Assembly (NCBI RefSeq): GCF_024199925.1
Contig: NZ_JANADR010000001.1
Span: 1,612,001 to 1,676,000 of the forward strand
Origin: Bradyrhizobium sp. CCGUVB1N3
Lineage (GTDB): Bacteria; Pseudomonadota; Alphaproteobacteria; Rhizobiales; Xanthobacteraceae
Reading direction: 5' to 3'
DNA: 64,000 nt
Shown: in pieces, positions 10,734 to 18,454 of the stretch
Layout: each line of letters begins with the position of its first letter
Numbering within the stretch: position 1 is the stretch's first letter
Translations under genes and position numbers: made by a program
The notes under the pieces: generated by a model
Told to the model about the DNA's origin: nothing
Database searches by the model: none
What the model saw: only the letters and a program-made list of their open reading frames with translations

Positions 10734-11489
10734 CTAAGGGCAGCCTTTGGCAATCGCAAGGAAATCGGCCGCCTTGAGGCTGGCACCACCGACCAGCGCG
10801 CCGTTGACGTTCTTGACCGCCATCAGTTCGGCCGCATTCGACGGCTTGACCGAGCCGCCATAGAGGATGCGCATCTTCGCCCCCTCGTCTCTGAAGCGGG
10901 AGATCAACAGTTCCCGGATAAAGCCATGAATCTGCTCGACATCCTTGGCCGTGGGGGTCAGGCCCGTGCCGATCGCCCAGACCGGCTCATAGGCCACGAC
11001 CAGATTGTCGGCCTTTGAGCCGTCCGGCAGCGACAGGCTGAGCTGGCCACGCAGGATATCCAGGGTCTGGCCGGCATCACGCTGGCCTTGCGTCTCGCCG
11101 ACGCAGACGATTGCGATCACCCCTGCCCGCCAGGCGGCCTCGGCCTTCTGCCGCACCAAATCATCGCTCTCGCCGTGGTCGGCGCGGCGCTCGGAATGGC
11201 CGACGATAATGGCGGAAGCGCCCGCATCCACCAGCATTTCCGCCGCGACATCCCCGGTATGGGCGCCGGAGGCCTTGGGGTGGCAATCCTGGGCGCCGAC
11301 GGCGATCTTCTTTCCGGCCGTCTTGGCCGCAAAGGCCGCAATCAGCGTCGCCGGCGGACACACCAACAGATCGGCCTTGGCGGCGACCTCTGCCGCGCTC
11401 GTGAGCATGGCGTCGAATTCGGCAGCGGAGGCCTTCAGGCCGTTCATCTTCCAATTTCCGGCGATCAGCGGTCGGATGGCGTCTGTCAT
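10734..11489 (-). CDS. tpiA: Triosephosphate isomerase
   Basis: 251 residues, the usual length for the TIM barrel that interconverts dihydroxyacetone phosphate and glyceraldehyde 3-phosphate. The substrate-binding Asn and Lys are in IAGNWKMNG, the electrophilic His in IVGHSERR, the catalytic Glu in [12 protein letters not shown], and the phosphate loop in [12 protein letters not shown]. The ATG at 11489 gives the conserved N-terminus [14 protein letters not shown]; the frame is open further upstream but is not conserved there. It is the first gene of the tpiA-secG-pyrG set and is divergent from ppiD across 211 bp. Confidence 0.98.
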   Translation of the reverse strand: MTDAIRPLIAGNWKMNGLKASAAEFDAMLTSAAEVAAKADLLVCPPATLIAAFAAKTAGKKIAVGAQDCHPKASGAHTGDVAAEMLVDAGASAIIVGHSERRADHGESDDLVRQKAEAAWRAGVIAIVCVGETQGQRDAGQTLDILRGQLSLSLPDGSKADNLVVAYEPVWAIGTGLTPTAKDVEQIHGFIRELLISRFRDEGAKMRILYGGSVKPSNAAELMAVKNVNGALVGGASLKAADFLAIAKGCP

Positions 11490-11700
11490 GTCCAAATTCC
11501 AGCGAAATGAGGGTCGGGATGCGCTAGCAGACCGGACGCCCCAGTTCCAGAGACCCGGCCCCGTTAACACAGCTTAAGGGAGCGGCAGGTTGCGGGGGGA
11601 AAGCCGCCACTTTATGATGCCATATCAATTCGGTGATGCGCTTTTGCGGAATCTGCTTTAAGGCGCGCCCGGTTCCCTCCTGCCAAACAAGTTGGACGCA

Positions 11701-13599
11701 ATGCTTCGAGGAATGCGCAAGGCCTCATCAAACTGGCTCGGCAAAACGATTATGGCCGTGGTGATGGGCGTATTGATCATCAGTTTCGGCATTTGGGGTA
11801 TCGCCGACATCTTCCGCGGCTTTGGGCAGTCGACCGTGGCCAAGGTCGGTGGCACCGAGATTTCGCTGAACGAATTCCGCCAGATCTATACCGATCGCAT
11901 GCAGCAGATCGGCCGCCAGTTCGGCCGCCCGCTGACGCCTGACCAGGCTCGCGCCTTCGGCCTTGACCGCCAGGTGCTCCAGCAGACCATCGCGGAAGCC
12001 GCCCTCGATGAAGAGGCCCGCCGGCTCGGGCTCGGCGTGTCGGACGACGAGATCCGCCGCATGATCATGAACGACCCGAACTTCAAGGGCGCCGCCGGCA
12101 ATTTCGACGCGCAGCGCTTCCAGGCCATGATCCGCAATTTCGGCTACACCGAGCAGCGCTACACCGCGGAGCAGCGCAGGGTGTCGGTGCGCCGGCAGAT
12201 CACCGGCACGATCGGCGCGGGCCTCGAGCCGTCCAAGACCATGATCGACGCGCTGAGCCGCTATCAGAACGAGCAGCGCTCCATCGAATTCGTCAAGCTC
12301 GACGCGTCCCAGGCAGGCACCATCGATCCGCCCTCGCCCGAGGCGCTCGCCGCTTATTTCGAGGACCACAAGGTCCAATTCCGTGCCCCCGAATACCGCA
12401 AGATCTCCTTCGTCGTGATCTCGCCGGAGGAGATCGGCAAGTGGACCGACGTCTCCGACGACGACGCCAAGAAGGTGTTCGAGCAGCGCAAGGACCGGCT
12501 CGGCACGCCGGAGAAGCGCCAGGTGCACCAGCTCGTGTTCCCGACGGTCGAGGAGGCGCAGGCCGCGCGCACCCGGCTCGCGGGCGGAACGTCGTTCGAG
12601 GACCTCGCCAAGGAGCGCGGGCTCAGCGCGGCGGACGCCGATCTCGGCCTCGTCACGAAATCCGCGATCCTCGATCCGGCCGTGGCAGATGCCGCCTTCA
12701 CGCTGCCCGCAGGCGAGATCAGCCAGCCCGTGCAGGGCCGCTTTGGCGTGGCGCTCGTCAAGGTCGACAAGATCGAGCCGGGCGCGGAGGCCAGCTACGC
12801 CAACCTCGCCGGCGACATCAAACGCGAGATCGCGGCCGAACGCGCCCGCGCCAAGGTCGCCGAATTGCGCGACAAGATGGAAGACGAGCGCGGCGGCGGC
12901 TCCAGCGTCATCGACGCGGCGCAGAAGCTCGGGCTTGCGGCCGTGACCCTTGAGGCTGTCGACCGGTCCGGCCGCACGCCGAACGGCCAGCCGGTCGCCA
13001 ACATCCCGCAAGGGCTCGACGTGGTGTCGCAAGCCTTCAACAGCGATGTCGGCGTCGACAACGATCCGATCTCCTTCCGCGGCGGCTATGTCTGGTACGA
13101 CGTGCTCGGCATCACGCCGTCGCGCGAGCGCAGCCTCGATGAGGTCCGCGACCAGGTCGAGGCGCGCTGGCGGCAGGACCAGATCACGACCAAGCTCCGC
13201 GCCAAGGCCACCGAGATCGTGCAGAAGCTCGAACAGGGCGGCAAGCTTGCGGACGAGGCCGCCGCCAACAACGCCAAGATCGAGACCGCCGCGGGCTTCA
13301 AGCGCGAGGACACGCCCGCCGGCGTGCCGTCGAGCCTGGTTGCGGCCGCATTCCGCGCCGCCAAGGACGGCGTCGGGCAGACCCCGGGTGCGGGCGGCGA
13401 GGTCATAATCTTCCGCGTGACCGACATCGTCGATCCGCCAGTCGATCTCGCGTCCGACGCGATCGCCAAGCTGAAGGAGAGCCTCGACCGTTCGCTGACC
13501 GACGAGCAGGTCGCGTCCTACGTCAACAAGCTTGAAACCGACATCGGAACCACCATTAATCAGGCCGCCTTCGCGCAGGTGACGGGCGCGAACCAGTAA
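11701..13599 (+). CDS. ppiD: PpiD-like periplasmic folding factor (SurA_N/parvulin-type peptidyl-prolyl isomerase)
   Basis: 632 residues. A single membrane anchor is at residues about 17-35 (IMAVVMGVLIISFGIWGIA), followed by a SurA-N-like helical chaperone region (STVAKVGGTEISLNEFRQIY). A parvulin-like domain lies at about residues 272-363 (RQVHQLVFPTVEEAQAARTR ... GRFGVALVKVDKIEPG). The C-terminus is a second chaperone-like part. In the family PpiD is inner-membrane anchored and works at the SecYEG exit; the parvulin domain is often inactive. I chose the ATG at 11701; TTG 11692 and ATG 11713 are alternatives. It is followed 17 bp later by trpD, so the two are probably co-transcribed. Confidence 0.88.
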   Translation: MLRGMRKASSNWLGKTIMAVVMGVLIISFGIWGIADIFRGFGQSTVAKVGGTEISLNEFRQIYTDRMQQIGRQFGRPLTPDQARAFGLDRQVLQQTIAEAALDEEARRLGLGVSDDEIRRMIMNDPNFKGAAGNFDAQRFQAMIRNFGYTEQRYTAEQRRVSVRRQITGTIGAGLEPSKTMIDALSRYQNEQRSIEFVKLDASQAGTIDPPSPEALAAYFEDHKVQFRAPEYRKISFVVISPEEIGKWTDVSDDDAKKVFEQRKDRLGTPEKRQVHQLVFPTVEEAQAARTRLAGGTSFEDLAKERGLSAADADLGLVTKSAILDPAVADAAFTLPAGEISQPVQGRFGVALVKVDKIEPGAEASYANLAGDIKREIAAERARAKVAELRDKMEDERGGGSSVIDAAQKLGLAAVTLEAVDRSGRTPNGQPVANIPQGLDVVSQAFNSDVGVDNDPISFRGGYVWYDVLGITPSRERSLDEVRDQVEARWRQDQITTKLRAKATEIVQKLEQGGKLADEAAANNAKIETAAGFKREDTPAGVPSSLVAAAFRAAKDGVGQTPGAGGEVIIFRVTDIVDPPVDLASDAIAKLKESLDRSLTDEQVASYVNKLETDIGTTINQAAFAQVTGANQ

Positions 13600-13616
13600 T
13601 CAGTTGAAAGCACGCG

Positions 13617-14630
13617 ATGGACGACCTGAAATCGATCATTGGAAAAGTGGCGACCGGCGCCAGCCTGTCGCGTGACGAAGCCGCCTCCGCCTTCGATGCC
13701 ATGATGTCCGGCGAGGCCACGCCCTCGCAGATGGGCGGGCTTCTGATGGCGTTGCGTGTGCGCGGCGAAACCGTGGACGAGATCACCGGTGCGGTCTCGG
13801 CGATGCGCGCCAAGATGCTGCGCGTGAGCGCACCGGCGGATGCCATCGACATCGTCGGCACCGGCGGCGACGGCTCGGGTTCGGTGAACGTCTCGACCTG
13901 CGCGTCGTTCATCGTCTCGGGCGCCGGCGTGCCGGTCGCCAAGCACGGCAACCGCGCGCTGTCGTCGCGCTCGGGCGCAGCCGACGTGCTGGCCTCGCTC
14001 GGCGTGAAGATCGATCTCAAGCCCGAGGACGTTGGTCGCTGCGTGCGCGAATGCGGTATCGGCTTCATGTTCGCGCCCGCGCATCATCCCGCGATGAAGA
14101 ACGTCGGCCCGACCCGCGTCGAGCTCGCCACCCGCACCATCTTCAACCTGCTCGGACCGCTGTCCAATCCGGCCGGCGTGAAGCGGCAGATGGTCGGCGT
14201 ATTCTCCCGGCAATGGGTGCAGCCGCTGGCACAGGTGTTGAAGAATCTCGGCTCCGACTCGGTCTGGGTGGTGCATGGCTCCGACGGACTGGACGAGATC
14301 ACCCTCACCGGCCCGACCTTCGTCAGCTCGCTGCACAATGGCGAGATCAAGACCTTCGAGATTACCCCCGAGGACGCAGGTCTTCCGCGCTGCGACGCCG
14401 TCGGCTTGAAGGGCGGCGACGCCGACGCCAACGCGATCGCCTTGCAGAGCGTGCTCGACGGCAAGCCGAGCGCCTATCGCGACGTCGCGCTGGTCAACGC
14501 GGCCGCAGCGCTGGTGGTGGCCGGCCGCGCCAAGGACATCAAGGAAGGCGTGGCGCTCGGCGCCAAGTCGATCGACAGCGGCGCCGCGACGGCGCGGCTA
14601 AAACACCTGATCGCGGTCTCCAATAGCTGA
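13617..14630 (+). CDS. trpD: Anthranilate phosphoribosyltransferase
   Basis: 337 residues. It joins anthranilate to PRPP in tryptophan synthesis. The PRPP loop [18 protein letters not shown] is intact, followed by [20 protein letters not shown] and the anthranilate-side [16 protein letters not shown] and [10 protein letters not shown] blocks. Length is normal. It sits between ppiD and trpC; trpC starts 7 bp after its stop, which suggests coupled translation. No trpE/G is present, so the pathway's first step is encoded elsewhere. Confidence 0.98.
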   Translation: MDDLKSIIGKVATGASLSRDEAASAFDAMMSGEATPSQMGGLLMALRVRGETVDEITGAVSAMRAKMLRVSAPADAIDIVGTGGDGSGSVNVSTCASFIVSGAGVPVAKHGNRALSSRSGAADVLASLGVKIDLKPEDVGRCVRECGIGFMFAPAHHPAMKNVGPTRVELATRTIFNLLGPLSNPAGVKRQMVGVFSRQWVQPLAQVLKNLGSDSVWVVHGSDGLDEITLTGPTFVSSLHNGEIKTFEITPEDAGLPRCDAVGLKGGDADANAIALQSVLDGKPSAYRDVALVNAAAALVVAGRAKDIKEGVALGAKSIDSGAATARLKHLIAVSNS

Positions 14631-14637
14631 GCCTTGC

Positions 14638-15456
14638 ATGTCGGACATCCTGACCAAGATCGAGGCGTATAAGCGCGAGGAGATCGCGGCGGCCAAGCGC
14701 GCACAGCCGCTTGCCGCCGTGGAAGCCAAGGCCAAGGCCGCACCTGCACCGCGCGGCTTTCTGGGCGCGATCCGCAACAAGCTCGCCAATGGCGACTATG
14801 CGTTGATTGCCGAGGTCAAGAAGGCGTCCCCCTCCAAGGGGCTGATCCGTCCCGATTTCGATCCGCCGCTGCTCGCAAAGGCCTACGAGGCCGGCGGCGC
14901 GGCCTGCCTGTCAGTGCTGACGGATACCCCCTCCTTCCAGGGTCATCTCGACTTCATGGTCGCGGCGCGGGCGGCGACGTCGCTGCCGGTGCTGCGCAAG
15001 GATTTTCTGTTCGACACCTATCAGGTGGTCGAGGCCCGCGCTCATGGTGCCGATTGCATCCTGATCATCATGGCCGCGCTCGACGATGCGGTGGCAAAAG
15101 ATCTCGAGGACGCCGCGCTGTCTCTGGGCATGGACGTCCTGATCGAGATCCATGACGCGAGCGAGCTCGACCGCGCGCTAAAACTGCGCTCGCCGATGAT
15201 CGGGGTCAACAATCGCAACTTGCGCACCTTCGAGACCACGCTCGCGACCAGCGAGGCACTGGCGCCGCTGATCCCCGAGGGCCGGCTGATGGTCGGCGAA
15301 AGCGGCATCTTCACCCCGGCAGACCTCGCCCGCCTCGAGCGCGTGGGCATGTCGACCTTCCTCGTCGGCGAAAGCCTGATGCGGCAGGCCGACGTGACGG
15401 CTGCCACCCGCGCGCTCCTGTCTCGCGAGGCCCCGCGCGCCACGGGCACGCGCTGA
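14638..15456 (+). CDS. trpC: Indole-3-glycerol phosphate synthase
   Basis: 272 residues, a TIM barrel that closes CdRP to indole-3-glycerol phosphate. Catalytic landmarks are the first-strand block [15 protein letters not shown] (Glu and Lys), [15 protein letters not shown] (Lys general acid) and the [10 protein letters not shown] and [11 protein letters not shown] motifs. The ATG at 14638 is 7 bp after trpD. moaC begins one base after its stop codon. trpD-trpC-moaC is an arrangement I recall from several alphaproteobacteria. Confidence 0.98.
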   Translation: MSDILTKIEAYKREEIAAAKRAQPLAAVEAKAKAAPAPRGFLGAIRNKLANGDYALIAEVKKASPSKGLIRPDFDPPLLAKAYEAGGAACLSVLTDTPSFQGHLDFMVAARAATSLPVLRKDFLFDTYQVVEARAHGADCILIIMAALDDAVAKDLEDAALSLGMDVLIEIHDASELDRALKLRSPMIGVNNRNLRTFETTLATSEALAPLIPEGRLMVGESGIFTPADLARLERVGMSTFLVGESLMRQADVTAATRALLSREAPRATGTR

Positions 15457-15457
15457 G

Positions 15458-15967
15458 ATGGCGCGTTCACCGTCCAAGGCCAAAGCAAAGACAAAACCCG
15501 CCCTCACCCATATCGGCGCCTCCGGCGAGGCGCGGATGGTGGACGTGTCGGAGAAGCCCGCGACCGAGCGGCTCGCCGTCGCGGAGGGGCGCGTCATCAT
15601 GACCAGGGCCACGCTCGACCTGATCCGCTCCGGCAACGCCAAGAAGGGCGACGTGCTCGGCACCGCCCGCATCGCCGGCATCATGGCGGCCAAGCGCACC
15701 TCGGAGTTGATCCCGCTCTGCCATCCCCTCGCGCTGTCGAAGGTGACGCTCGACATCGAGCCTAACGACAAGCTGCCGGGTTGCCTCGTTCGCGCCGCCG
15801 TGAAGGTCACGGGTCCGACCGGCGTCGAGATGGAGGCGCTGACCGCCGTCTCGGTCGCCTGCCTCACGATCTACGACATGATCAAGGCGGTGGAACGCGG
15901 CGTACGTATCGAGGGCATCCATCTCGTCGAGAAGAAGGGCGGCAAGTCCGGCCACTACCGCGCCTAG
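15458..15967 (+). CDS. moaC: Cyclic pyranopterin monophosphate synthase (molybdenum cofactor)
   Basis: 169 residues. MoaC turns the MoaA product 3',8-cH2GTP into cyclic pyranopterin monophosphate. The signatures [33 protein letters not shown] and the C-terminal [11 protein letters not shown] are intact. Its ATG is one base after the trpC stop. moeA, a later step of the same pathway, often follows moaC directly in related genomes, but here it lies 9.6 kb downstream, after a palindromic repeat and a mixed gene set. Confidence 0.97.
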   Translation: MARSPSKAKAKTKPALTHIGASGEARMVDVSEKPATERLAVAEGRVIMTRATLDLIRSGNAKKGDVLGTARIAGIMAAKRTSELIPLCHPLALSKVTLDIEPNDKLPGCLVRAAVKVTGPTGVEMEALTAVSVACLTIYDMIKAVERGVRIEGIHLVEKKGGKSGHYRA

Positions 15968-16015
15968 AGCATGATCCGGAAAAGTGTGCAGCGGTTTTTC
16001 GACAAGATCATGCTC
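15967..16015. repeat. Palindromic intergenic repeat (RIME/REP-like), copy 2
   Basis: Outer arms GAGCATGATC (15967-15976) and GATCATGCTC (16006-16015) pair perfectly, and CGGAAAA pairs loosely with TTTTTCG inside. The left arm matches the copy at 2906 for 17 bases (GAGCATGATCCGGAAAA); the centre has diverged. It starts on the last base of the moaC stop codon, so it caps the operon and may act as its transcript end. It also marks the left edge of the segment that separates moaC from moeA. Confidence 0.8.
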
Positions 16016-16040
16016 AATCAAACAGAGCGCACGCACTGAA

Positions 16041-16634
16041 CTATTCCGCCTCGCGCTGGCGCTCACGGTAGGCACGCGTCTTCATCCGGTTGCCGCACAG
16101 CGTCGACATGCACCAGCGCCGCGTGGACGGTTTGGACCGGTCGTAGAACACCCGGCGGCATTCCTCCGACGCGCACATCTTCAGCCGGTCCAGCGTACCC
16201 GCAAGCGTGGCATCGTGAAACTCGATGGCGATGGCCGACAGGCCAGCAAGGGCATCCCGACGCACCGCTGCAAGCATTGCGCCGCGGCCCGCACGTGCCT
16301 CCACCCGCAACGGAAACGGTTCGAGCGCGCCATCGAGCGCGCCTAGGATATCCCTGTTCCTGCGCCGCTCGGTCGGCTCGCATTGCAGATAGGCGCGCAG
16401 CGCCCCGCGCAGCCGCAGCGCGGCCCGGAACATCGCCGGCGTGATGTTCGCGCCGCCCTCGCCCATGCCGTGCTCCGCCAACCATTCACCAAGCGCCCTC
16501 GGGCCGGAGAGCGCGTCGCTCTGCGGATGCTGGACGCCGAAATGCGTGAAATGGCGGACATCGAGCGAATTGGCGAAGTCGTAGAGACTGGCCAGCTCGT
16601 CGGGAACCCTGAATTTACAGGATTGCTTCGACAT
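16041..16634 (-). CDS. CGNR zinc-finger (ABATE-domain) regulator
   Basis: 197 residues from the ATG at 16634. The C-terminus is a CGNR zinc finger, CASEEC then 15 residues later CMSTLCGNR, followed by the basic KTRAYRERQ tail. The N-terminal two-thirds (SLYDFANSLDVRHF ... RALGEWLAEHGM ... LRLRGALRAYL) resembles the putative stress-sensing ABATE domain (DUF1470) usually paired with it. The family is thought to bind DNA, but few members have been studied. It is divergent from an MFS transporter across 96 bp that carry an inverted repeat, so it probably controls that transporter and itself. Confidence 0.85.
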   Translation of the reverse strand: MSKQSCKFRVPDELASLYDFANSLDVRHFTHFGVQHPQSDALSGPRALGEWLAEHGMGEGGANITPAMFRAALRLRGALRAYLQCEPTERRRNRDILGALDGALEPFPLRVEARAGRGAMLAAVRRDALAGLSAIAIEFHDATLAGTLDRLKMCASEECRRVFYDRSKPSTRRWCMSTLCGNRMKTRAYRERQREAE

Positions 16635-16636
16635 AA

Positions 16637-16700
16637 ACACCAGTAAATCATTTTTGATGGTTCGCGGCAACTGACACATGTATAAATTGTTTACTGGTGT
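16637..16700. promoter_or_regulatory. AT-rich divergent control region with 11-bp inverted repeat
   Basis: ACACCAGTAAA (16637-16647) and TTTACTGGTGT (16690-16700) are exact inverted copies with centres 53 bp apart, about five helical turns. One lies just upstream of the CGNR gene start at 16634, the other 30 bp before the MFS start. The sequence between them is AT-rich (TATAAATTG at 16681-16689) unlike the flanking genes. Two copies facing opposite ways are consistent with one operator per promoter; binding by the CGNR protein is inference. Confidence 0.55.
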
Positions 16701-16730
16701 CATAGATCGCGTCAGACCACGGAGGCCGAG

Positions 16731-17987
16731 ATGACAACGGACACAACGACAATCACCCGCCCCCGCATCTTCTACGGCTGGCTCGTCGTCGCCGCCGCGT
16801 TCGCGGTGACGTTCGTCGGCTTCGGTTCCGCCTACACGTTCAGCGCGTTCCTGGAACCGCTCCAGCACGACTTCGGCGCATCACGCGGCTCGGTTTCGCT
16901 GGTGTTCTCGATCGCGGGCTTTCTGTATTTCGCGCTCGGGGTCGTGAGCGGCCCGCTCGCCGACCGCTTCGGCGCACGCCCGCTGGCCGTGACAGGCATG
17001 GTTGTGGTCGCCGCGGGCCTTGCGGCCGCGAGTACGGCACGCTCCCTCACCGAGGTCTATCTCGCCTACGGACTTGGAATAGGCCTCGGCGTCGGCTGCG
17101 CCTACGTCCCTGCGATCGGCGCGGTGCAGCGCTGGTTCGTCAAACGCCGCGGCTTTGCATCCGGACTCGCCGTAAGCGGCATCGGGCTCGGCACGCCGGC
17201 GATGCCGCCGATCGCTTCGCTGCTGATCGCGACATTTGGCTGGCGCGGGTCCTATCTGGTGCTGGCCGCTGTCGCAATCGTGCTGGGCGGCGGGATCTCA
17301 TTGCTGCTCGAGAACGATCCGCGCGATCGCGGCCTCGGCCCGGACGGCGACCCGCCTGAGGCCGCACGCGCGATCAAGGGCGCAGGCACCCCGGTGCTGG
17401 AGGCCGTACGCTCGGCCCGGTTCGCCGGCCTCTATCTGTCGTGCCTCGTCTGCTCGTTCGGAGCCTTCGTTCCATTCGTGCATCTGGTGCCCTACGCACG
17501 CGATCACGGCGTTGCGAGCACGTCCGCCGTGCTGCTGCTTGGCACGATCGGCGTCGGCAGCACCGCCGGGCGCTTCCTGCTCGGCGGGCTTGCCGACCGG
17601 ATCGGCCGCGACCGGTCGCTGATCATGGTCCTGCTCGGCATGGCACTCGCCATGGCGATCTGGGCGATCTCCGCGAGCGCCTTCGCGCTCGCCGGCTTCG
17701 CCTTCGTCTATGGCGTGTTCTACGGCGGTTGGGTCGCGGTGCTCCCCGCCGTGGTGATGGACCATTTCGGCGGGCGCAACGTCAGCGGCATCATCGGCAT
17801 TCTCTACACCAGCGTCGCGTTCGGCACGCTGATCGGGCCGAGCGCCGCAGGCTTCGCCTACGACGCCACGCACAGCTACACACTGCCGATCCTGATCAGC
17901 GCCGCTGCGAACGTCGTCGCGGCGCTGATCGTGGCGGCGCCCCTGTTGTGGAGCGGAACGCGAACGGTCAGCGAAGCGAAGAGCTGA
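16731..17987 (+). CDS. MFS transporter, monocarboxylate/oxalate-formate antiporter-like
   Basis: 418 residues and 12 predicted membrane segments. The start RIFYGWLVVAAAFAVTFVGFG and GPLADRFGARPL after helix 2 (motif A) match the OFA/MCT-like group of MFS proteins, as does the second-half LGGLADRIGRDR. Substrates in this group are usually small carboxylates; none can be assigned here. The preceding GGAGGCCGAG ribosome binding site supports the ATG at 16731. It is divergent from the CGNR regulator. Its last 20 bases overlap the convergent Flp pilin gene. Confidence 0.88.
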   Translation: MTTDTTTITRPRIFYGWLVVAAAFAVTFVGFGSAYTFSAFLEPLQHDFGASRGSVSLVFSIAGFLYFALGVVSGPLADRFGARPLAVTGMVVVAAGLAAASTARSLTEVYLAYGLGIGLGVGCAYVPAIGAVQRWFVKRRGFASGLAVSGIGLGTPAMPPIASLLIATFGWRGSYLVLAAVAIVLGGGISLLLENDPRDRGLGPDGDPPEAARAIKGAGTPVLEAVRSARFAGLYLSCLVCSFGAFVPFVHLVPYARDHGVASTSAVLLLGTIGVGSTAGRFLLGGLADRIGRDRSLIMVLLGMALAMAIWAISASAFALAGFAFVYGVFYGGWVAVLPAVVMDHFGGRNVSGIIGILYTSVAFGTLIGPSAAGFAYDATHSYTLPILISAAANVVAALIVAAPLLWSGTRTVSEAKS

Positions 17988-18132
17988 TCGATCCGAACTT
18001 GCTGTTGAGCTTGCTGCCGAGCCCATTGACGACCGTGATGATGGCAAGCGCGATGCCGGCGGCGATCAGTCCGTATTCGATCGCAGTGGCCCCGGACTCG
18101 TCGGCAATGAACTGCTGCAATGTCGTCTTCAT
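17968..18132 (-). CDS. Flp-family type IVb pilin
   Basis: 54 residues. The short leader ends at Gly14, and the mature protein begins ATAIEYG, the Flp signature with Glu+5 and Tyr+6, cut by a CpaA/TadV prepilin peptidase. One hydrophobic helix (LIAAGIALAIITVVNGLG) and a short Ser-rich tail follow. The ATG at 18132 is used; an upstream open extension has no pilin features. There is no cpa/tad assembly locus in the window, so this is an orphan pilin whose export depends on genes elsewhere. It overlaps the end of the MFS gene by 20 bp on the opposite strand. Confidence 0.92.
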   Translation of the reverse strand: MKTTLQQFIADESGATAIEYGLIAAGIALAIITVVNGLGSKLNSKFGSISSSLR

Positions 18133-18454
18133 GATCCTGTTATCCTGTCCTCTCCCGTGGGATGACGGAACCACTCGCAAATCGCGTGCCAGAGCCCGCG
18201 TGAGCGTCGCCAGCACGTTAGATGGTTAACTTTTCGTCGACGGCAGGCGCAGCCGGCAAGAATGACCGGTCATATGCACGACACCGGCAATAAGTGCTGG
18301 CCCGCTCATCGCAACGCACGTCATGAAGTCCATATCCGATTTACCCTCCATTAACCGCGCTTCCTAACGCGGCCTCCACATCGTTCCCGTAAACCGACGG
18401 GTGTTTCCGGGCTCAAGAACTGATCCTGGCGTGTGCACGGCAGCGTTTCAGATC
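18133..18454. other. Non-coding gap between the Flp pilin and the GGDEF/EAL gene
   Basis: No convincing gene is seen on either strand. It holds the divergent promoters of the pilin and the GGDEF/EAL gene. The one distinct element is a perfect 12-bp palindrome, ATGACCGGTCAT, at 18262-18273. If the GTG at 18401 is the true start of the next gene, the gap shrinks to 268 bp. Confidence 0.5.
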
